NCBI GenBank assembly: GCA_949126835.1 | Contig: OX421509.1 | Span: 14,601,279 to 14,665,278, forward strand | Direction of reading: 5' to 3' | DNA length: 64,000 bases | Source of the DNA: Anisus vortex | Lineage: Eukaryota > Mollusca > Gastropoda > Planorbidae | Part shown: one piece after another, positions 59,501 through 64,000 of the stretch | Numbering within the stretch: the first letter of the stretch is position 1 | Layout of the letters: every line of letters starts with the position of its first letter | The notes under the pieces: generated by a model | What the model saw: the letters and a program-made list of their open reading frames with translations, nothing else | Databases searched by the model: none | Told to the model about the DNA's origin: nothing | Translations under genes and position numbers: made by a program

Positions 59501-62500
59501 GAAAGATAATTTCTTTCAATTTCGTCTATGCATCGCGAAGGAAGATAATTTCTTTCAATTTCGTCTATGCATCGCGAAGGAAGATAATTTCTTTCAATTT
59601 CGTCTATGCATCGCGAAGGAAAATAATTTCTTTCAATTTCGTCTATGCATCGCGAAGAAAGATAATTTCTTTCAATTTCGTCTATGCATCGCGAAGGAAG
59701 ATAATTTCTTTCAATTTCGTCTATGCATCGCGAAGGAAGATAATTTCTTTCAATTTCGTCTATGCATCGCGAAGGAAGATAATTTCTTTCAATTTCGTCT
59801 ATGCATCGCGAAGGAAGATAATTTCTTTCAATTTCGTCTATGCATCGCGAAGAAAGATAATTTCTTTCAATTTCGTCTATGCATCGCGAAGGAAGATAAT
59901 TTCTTTCAATTTCGTCTATGCATCGCGAAGGAAGCTAATTTCTTTCAATTTCGTCTATGCATCGCGAAGGAAGATAATTTCGTTTAATTTCGTCTATGCA
60001 TCGCGAAGAAAGATAATTTCTTTCAATTTCGTCTATGCATCGCGAAGGAAGATAATTTCTTTCAATTTCGTCTATGCATCGCGAAGGAAGATAATTTCTT
60101 TCAATTTCGTCTATGCATCGCGAAGAAAGATAATTTCTTTCAATTTCGTCTATGCATCGCGAAGATAGATAATTTCTTTCAATTTCGTCTATGCATCGCG
60201 AAGGAAGATAATTTCTTTCAATTTCGTCTATGCATCATGAAGAAAGATAATTTCTTTCAAATTCGTCTATGCATCGTGAAGAAAGATAATTTCTTTCAAA
60301 TTCGTCTATTCATTGTGAAGAAAGATAATTTCTTTCAATTTCGTCTATGCATCGCAAAGAAAGATAATTTCTTTCAATTTCGTCTATGCATCGCGAAGGA
60401 AGATAATTTCTTTCAATTTCGTCTATGCATTGCGAAGGAAGATAATTTCTTTCAATTTCGTCTATGCATCGCGAAGGAAGATAATTTCTTTCAATTTCGT
60501 CTATGCATCGCGAAGGAAGATAATTTCTTTCAATTTCGTCTATGCATCGCGAAGGAAGATAATTTCTTTCAATTTCGTCTATGCATCGCGAAGAAAGATA
60601 ATTTCTTTCAATTTCGTCTATGCATCGCGAAGGAAGATAATTTCTTTCAATTTCGTCTATGCATCGCGAAGGAAGATAATTTCTTTCAATTTCGTCTATG
60701 CATCGCGAAGAAAGATAATTTCTTTCAATTTCGTCTATGCATCGCGAAGAAAGATAATTTCTTTCAATTTCGTCTATGCATCGCGAAGAAAGATAATTTC
60801 TTTTAATTTCGTCTATGCGTCGCGAAGAAAGATAAATTCTTTCAATTTCGTCTATGCATCGCGAAGGAAGATAATTTCTTTCAATTTCGTCTATGCGTCG
60901 CGAAGGAAGATAATTTCTTTCAATTTCGTCTATGTATCGCGAAGAAAGATAATTTCTTTCAATTTCGTCTATGCATCGCGAAGGAAGATAATTTCTTTCA
61001 ATTTCGTCTATGCATCGCGAAGGAAGATAATTTCTTTCAATTTCGTCTATGCATCGCGAAGGAAAATAATTTCTTTCAATTTCGTCTATGCATCGCGAAG
61101 AAAGATAATTTCTTTCAATTTCGTCTATGCATCGCGAAGGAAGATAATTTCTTTCAATTTCGTCTATGCATCGCGAAGGAAGATAATTTCTTTCAATTTC
61201 GTCTATGCATCGCGAAGGAAGATAATTTCTTTCAATTTCGTCTATGCATCGCGAAGGAAGATAATTTCTTTCAATTTCGTCTATGCATCGCGAAGAAAGA
61301 TAATTTCTTTCAATTTCGTCTATGCATCGCGAAGGAAGATAATTTCTTTCAATTTCGTCTATGCATCGCGAAGGAAGCTAATTTCTTTCAATTTCGTCTA
61401 TGCATCGCGAAGGAAGATAATTTCGTTTAATTTCGTCTATGCATCGCGAAGAAAGATAATTTCTTTCAATTTCGTCTATGCATCGCGAAGGAAGATAATT
61501 TCTTTCAATTTCGTCTATGCATCGCGAAGGAAGATAATTTCTTTCAATTTCGTCTATGCATCGCGAAGAAAGATAATTTCTTTCAATTTCGTCTATGCAT
61601 CGCGAAGATAGATAATTTCTTTCAATTTCGTCTATGCATCGCGAAGGAAGATAATTTCTTTCAATTTCGTCTATGCATCATGAAGAAAGATAATTTCTTT
61701 CAAATTCGTCTATGCATCGTGAAGAAAGATAATTTCTTTCAAATTCGTCTATTCATTGTGAAGAAAGATAATTTCTTTCAATTTCGTCTATGCATCGCGA
61801 AGAAAGATAATTTCTTTCAATTTCGTCTATGCATCGCGAAGATAGATAATTTCTTTCAATTTCGTCTATGCATCGCGAAGGAAGATAATTTCTTTCAATT
61901 TCGTCTATGCATCGCGAAGAAAGATAATTTCTTTCAATTTCGTCTATGCATCGTGAAGAAAGATAATTTCTTTCAATTTCGTCTATGCATTAATGCATTT
62001 GGCTTTTTTTTTCAAGTGTAATTTTTTTTCCATATGTTTTTTTTTTTCTGTTTATTTTATTTCATTTATGTATTGATGCAGAAGTCTAATCAAAGACTTT
62101 AATAAGATGGACCGCTTGCTTTAATATTTCTGCTTTAAAATAGAAAGATGTAGACAGCGGAAACATTTAGGCAAACGTAGGAGCGTAGAAGTAATTTAAG
62201 ACAGCGTTATTGGATGCACAGGAAAAAAAGAACATATTGGCTTTAAGCTCTAGAAATAGAGCAAGCTGTCCATCGTATTATAGTATTTGGTCTAATCCAG
62301 TTTAAAGTAATTATTTGATGGTGCTCCTTCAGGTATCCAACTGAGTACTTCGGACTTCTGTGTGGAATCATGTCTCTACTGGCCGGATGCTTCGGTTTTC
62401 TTCAGTATCCTTTGTTTCTGTGGGTGCAGTTCAGGGTCGATGCCTGGGGGGAGGTAGGTCCAAATCTTCTTCAGTAATGCAACCAAAATAGGTTTAAAAA

Positions 62501-63090
62501 AAAAAAAAGCAAATTAACAACAACTGAAAAAAAAAAGACAAAGAAACCATTTTAAAAAAGCATAAAAAGAAAACGACTTGCAGAAGCCATTGGCCCACTT
62601 ATCTATAAATAGAATGAATCATCATCAATCCAACATTTAAAATTGCGCCTACTGAAATTAATTTCCCTTCGCCTTACATTTTAGTCTAACTCAAAGTGGG
62701 TCTTTCGGGCTTTCATGATTTTTTTTTCCTTTTTTGCGCTGTAAAATCTTTTTTCTTTTTGGTTTATACTGTGGGGACATTAATTTATATTGCCTACTGT
62801 AGGGCCTACAATATTTTTTTTTACGTTTATAGCTAATATCGCAATATTTCTTTCAATAAGGCCTATAGACCTAGATAGCTTTGTATAGACACAGTCTGTT
62901 CATTAGTCAACTAGTATAGTATTATATTATAATTAAGTTTGATCATAATATTTAATAAACAACAACTTGGAATGCATTTCAGGTGTTTGGTTTGTTGGCA
63001 GTTCTCGCCCTTGCGTCACTGGTTCAACCTATATACTTGGCATGGAAGGGCAGACAATTTCACAAGAACAAAACAGCAGACACAAAATAA
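35998..63090 (+). CDS. SLC43-family transporter (MFS; LAT3/LAT4/EEG1-like)
   Basis: Ten coding exons join in frame: 35998-36443, 39638-39684, 44984-45060, 46202-46294, 46958-47219, 48900-49190, 52744-52848, 53188-53377, 62333-62453 and 62983-63090. The product is 579 residues. Vertebrate SLC43 members are about 490-570. Exon 1 gives TM1 (about 18-42, ENLLFSGLRAGWPALVYIL) and the EP-containing exoloop with five N-glycosylation sequons (N62, N66, N84, N95, N101). It also gives TM2 and an MFS motif-A-like GHLNYKYGIRAPR (133-145), with Asn where Asp is usual. Residues 191-250 cover TM5-TM6, a long cytosolic loop spans about 255-345, and TM7-TM12 follow. SLC43 proteins carry large neutral amino acids (A1, A2) or nucleobases (A3) across the plasma membrane. 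Details of TM4-TM6 look slightly closer to A3, but substrate and orthology are not settled. An acceptor at 35938 implies a non-coding first exon upstream. The exon 5 acceptor (ctcaaag) is weak. Confidence 0.93.
36553..36745. repeat. MITE of the CAGGGGTCGGCAACC family, degraded
   Basis: It starts caagggttggcaaccc and has ggcacgc repeats and a decayed right end. It lies in SLC43 intron 1. A similar degraded body is at 37318-37460. Confidence 0.65.
36866..37230 (+). mobile_element. Jockey-like LINE 3' end
   Basis: Across frames the translation reads a basic stretch, then RQPLVLRLWNTLDQASITAP and TAFKSSL. This RLWNxL..FKxxL layout is the usual C-terminus of non-LTR reverse transcriptase ORFs. 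An A/G-rich tail (gaagaaaaagaagaagaag) follows. Confidence 0.65.
37615..37956. repeat. 26-bp tandem array, about 13 copies
   Basis: The unit is acacttgccctaacagtgca plus cttaaa. Copies differ mainly at one C/T site (tgccc versus tgtcc), which forms a semi-regular alternation. It lies in SLC43 intron 1. Confidence 0.95.
38650..39175 (+). mobile_element. CR1/L2-like LINE fragment with intact 3' tail
   Basis: The frame reads LMRAQNAAERIVSMVKRQ, then LRDLHWLPV and ASSYL, with stops further on. This is the conserved RT C-terminal block. It ends with gatgagcgtaggatgcaata followed by gaaggatcgtctgtaatat, which is the reference tail for copies at 17.4, 18.97 and 32.9 kb. Confidence 0.8.
39315..39538 (-). 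repeat. SINE family 1, inverted, in SLC43 intron 1
   Basis: Runs from attgatccacagggccggt to gccgctcggccaccgtgcc. It ends about 100 bases before exon 2. Confidence 0.88.
39710..40070. mobile_element. pogo/Tigger-type MITE
   Basis: The left end is cagtgaaacctcgctacttc and the right end is cgataaacgaggggtcactg, each flanked by TA. Repeated ttcgcgg words lie near both ends. It begins 25 bases after the exon 2 donor of SLC43. Confidence 0.8.
40301..40667. mobile_element. hAT-type MITE with GGGGTCGGGAAC ends
   Basis: The left end is caggggtcgggaacg and the right end is ggttcccgacccctg. The sub-terminal gagagccat and gagccacatctggctcgcga words are typical of this kind of MITE. Direct repeats ctaagcca flank it at 40295-40302 and 40668-40675. 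Confidence 0.8.
41207..41386. mobile_element. 180-bp hAT-type MITE with perfect 8-bp TSD
   Basis: The left end is caggggtcggcaacc and the right end is ggttgccgacccatg. It is flanked by tcatacat at 41199-41206 and 41387-41394. It is the best-preserved local copy of the family seen at 827, 1256, 36553, 42090, 49857 and 63808. Confidence 0.92.
43737..43935 (+). repeat. tRNA-derived SINE, family 3, with long TSD
   Basis: The head cggctgagtagcaaagtcga and the B box GGGGTTCGACCC are followed by a body with gatgggcgccgccaagtcta and a poly-A end. A run of A plus cgc occurs both before the head (about 43725-43740) and after the tail (about 43930-43947). This is probably the target duplication of a poly-A-directed insertion. 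Confidence 0.75.
44035..44130 (-). repeat. SINE family 2 head, inverted
   Basis: The reverse complement reads ggctggctcgtggtgtggtt, then caccggactgtcaaccgaca and a B-box-like gcgggttctatccc. A short + strand relic is at 32055-32110. Confidence 0.65.
45731..45985 (+). repeat. SINE family 1 in SLC43 intron 3
   Basis: Begins gggagcacggtggccgatcg, has the B box GGGTTCGAATCC, and ends atcaatttggtccgacggg. Confidence 0.9.
46531..46743 (+). repeat. SINE family 2 with ATT-repeat LINE tail
   Basis: The head agccggctggtccagcggtt, ccggactgtcaacc and the B box GGGTTCGAGCCC form the tRNA-like part. The tail gcactgagcatgctaatagc, then gcgctatataaaaacaatta and (ATT)n, matches the LINE 3' end at 34784-34858. 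It lies in SLC43 intron 4. Confidence 0.85.
47440..47515. repeat. GT and GA dinucleotide repeat
   Basis: A (GT)n run followed by a (GA)n run occurs near 47468-47500. GA-rich sequence also lies at 47360-47380 and 48660-48830. Confidence 0.9.
47519..47715 (+). mobile_element. CR1/L2-like LINE C-terminal fragment
   Basis: The frame reads TKRSKYLGMRSFETAANSTW, then NSLPQTLRESETKESFKMSL and KTFLF. This is the terminal WNSLPxxLR..ESFKxxLKTxLF motif of L2/CR1-like ORF2. It lies in SLC43 intron 5. Confidence 0.8.
47735..48660. mobile_element. Fold-back TIR element in SLC43 intron 5
   Basis: The long inverted arms extend about 350 bases: gagcgtttgcaat...gtgacgtcatttg...agaagccac on the left pairs with gtggcttct...acgtcactaaaaa...gaacgctc on the right. 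A second arm pair, gatagtgttggtgaatat and caccaacactatc, lies inside. TA flanks both ends. The centre (about 48185-48330) is a separate insertion related to 51180-51300 and ends tacgccactg. Confidence 0.7.
49857..51300. repeat. Repeat mosaic in SLC43 intron 6
   Basis: It starts with a MITE end (caggggttggcaaccta, 49857). It then has about 300 bases (50600-50900) related to the AGGTTCTCAAC hAT relics (tttggcatcact, accgttttct, aatatttctaatt). A block at 51180-51300 is homologous to the core of the fold-back at 48185-48300 (acagcggccattgtacacca, cacgtgattgcaaacgccct). Confidence 0.6.
51860..52650. repeat. Pair of AAACCGAAATCCGG/TTAACATCC hAT-like ends
   Basis: Two similar segments (about 51860-51940 and 52535-52650) contain fold-back runs of ggttttaaaaccgaaa and both finish with gttt or cttt followed by aacatcc. 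They look like ends of one hAT-type MITE family. Boundaries are unclear. Confidence 0.45.
54154..61990. repeat. 39-bp minisatellite, about 201 copies, in SLC43 intron 8
   Basis: The unit joins tcgcgaaggaagataattt and ctttcaatttcgtctatgca. Variation is mostly gaaggaag versus gaagaaag and gcatcgcg versus gcgtcgcg. As 39 is 13 codons, two + frames and one - frame are open for hundreds of codons (repeating AKKDNFFQFRLCI, SRRKIISFNFVYA and RCIDEIERNYLSS). Higher-order copies exist: a roughly 2026-bp block is duplicated in tandem (from about 54.5 and 56.6 kb), and a 1443-bp block is duplicated (from about 58.9 and 60.4 kb). It lies wholly inside an intron, so it is not coding in the transporter frame. 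Confidence 0.95.
62095..62290. mobile_element. MITE of the GGACCGCTTGC family
   Basis: The left end gactttaataagatggaccg and right end agcaagctgtccatcgtatt are inverted. The interior gcggaaacattta and aaagaacatattggct match the cluster at 10329-11518. It ends about 43 bases before SLC43 exon 9. Confidence 0.75.
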
Positions 63091-63093
63091 ATT

Positions 63094-63110
63094 AAAAAAT
63101 AAAATAAAAA
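63094..63110 (+). terminator. Possible SLC43 poly(A) signal
   Basis: Overlapping aataaa hexamers occur just after the stop (taaaaaataaaataaaaag). Another aataaa lies near 63436. The choice cannot be settled from sequence. Confidence 0.4.
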
Positions 63111-63805
63111 GACTTATCTTTCTTTTTGTGTATATATAGGTCTATATATAATTGTTGCATAGTCTAGTCATATATATTGTGTGTCTTTAATAATCAAGAA
63201 GGCTGCATCGAATTCGTTTACGTTATTTAAAAATAGTGTTTTTTTTAGCCCAGAGAGTTAATTATAACTGAATAATAATTTTTTTTACAGTTACGGTGAA
63301 AAACAAAAGTTTGTAATAGAAACAAAACAACATATTAAAAAAAAACACATCATATTTATAATATTAATATGGTCTATAAGAAGTCGTAGCGTCTATTAAC
63401 TCAGTTAAAAGATTGCGATGATTCAAATACGTTTAAATAAAATACCGTAATAAAAATCCTTTTTTTTTTCTAATAGTACCTTTTTTATAAAACCTTTTAA
63501 GTCTTGAGCTGTAAGGAAAACTTTTGTGGACGGGCAACGGTTTCTTAGAAAGAAGGGTGGGGGGGGGGGGGGGGGTTGGGGAGAAGGATAAAGCCTAAAG
63601 TTGTTTTTTTGAATATGTTATCAAGAATAAGTCAGTTATTGACAAAGCGTGTGTGTGGGGGGGGGGGGTGTGTCAAATTTTTATAATATTCTTCACAAAA
63701 TAATGGAGAATACCATTAGCGTTCTAGTTAAACTAGATTTAGGCCCTATGCATCTTATACGTATGGATGTATGCATAAATAGATAGATATATAGACAGTC
63801 TATAG
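63111..63805. other. 3' flank of SLC43, AT-rich
   Basis: It holds the probable 3' UTR and then intergenic DNA with two G homopolymer runs (about 63560 and 63657). No further gene was recognised. Confidence 0.4.
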
Positions 63806-63807
63806 AT

Positions 63808-63994
63808 CAGGGGTCGACAACCTTTTGATTTTAGTGTGCCAAAGTGGGATTTCTAATTCACTCGGCGGGCCAACATTCTAAAAGTCATCCTGCTCTAACA
63901 CTATAATTTCTTGTAGAAGAAACATCAATTTGTGCCACTGAAAATCATTCTGCGTGCCAAGTCTTGCACGCGTTTCGTGGGTTGGTGATCCCTG
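63808..63994. mobile_element. hAT-type MITE, CAGGGGTCGGCAACC family
   Basis: Starts caggggtcgacaacctttt and ends gggttggtgatccctg. The interior (gtgccaaagtgggatttcta, ctgcgtgccaagtcttgcac) matches the 41207-41386 copy. Confidence 0.85.
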
Positions 63995-64000
63995 ATCTAG

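Noticed and set aside
54576..61611. Several 290-406-codon open frames on both strands as genes
   Set aside because: All are translations of a 39-bp intronic satellite, overlapping on opposite strands, with no unique sequence.
25566..61990. Tandem arrays as CRISPR
   Set aside because: Units are contiguous without unique spacers, and the window is animal DNA.

Overview
The window is animal nuclear DNA. The genes are split by GT-AG introns, the sequence is AT-rich, and most of it is intron, transposon or minisatellite. The two conserved genes are metazoan, and the mix of tRNA-derived SINEs, CR1/L2-like and RTE LINE relics, hAT/mariner-type MITEs and the frequent motif TAGGCCTA fits a mollusc, probably a heterobranch gastropod. 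That taxonomic call is inference.

Three genes can be built from exons, all on the + strand. (1) 1735-3975 and beyond: a small secreted cysteine-rich peptide precursor. It has a signal-peptide exon with a GC donor, a 31-nt exon and an exon carrying the spacing C-x6-C-x5-CC-x4-C. The last exon is unresolved. (2) 14869-23319: CHMP5 (ESCRT-III, Vps60 family), seven exons, 220 codons, complete. (3) 35998-63090: an SLC43-family major-facilitator transporter, ten coding exons, 579 residues, complete. The three genes show no obvious functional link.

Layout: 1-9.8 kb holds the peptide gene, SINEs, a mariner relic, a GATA microsatellite and an RTE LINE split by a MITE. 9.877-14.284 kb is a 4.4-kb hAT-type non-autonomous element with an 8-bp target duplication and several nested elements. 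14.9-23.9 kb is CHMP5; intron 1 carries two related 1.4-kb elements with 4-bp target duplications, and introns 3 and 6 carry tandem arrays. 25.57-27.58 kb is a 27-bp minisatellite with a long open frame. 28.9-35.9 kb is a dense repeat field with a Mutator-like TIR element, a 153-bp palindrome, a truncated hAT relic, a 41-bp array and a LINE. 36-63 kb is SLC43. Its intron 2 contains a 3.75-kb hAT relic, and its intron 8 contains a 7.8-kb array of about 201 copies of a 39-bp unit with long-range duplications.

Long open frames over the 27-bp and 39-bp arrays follow from unit lengths divisible by three. I do not call them genes. No CRISPR array, rRNA or convincing functional tRNA was seen.
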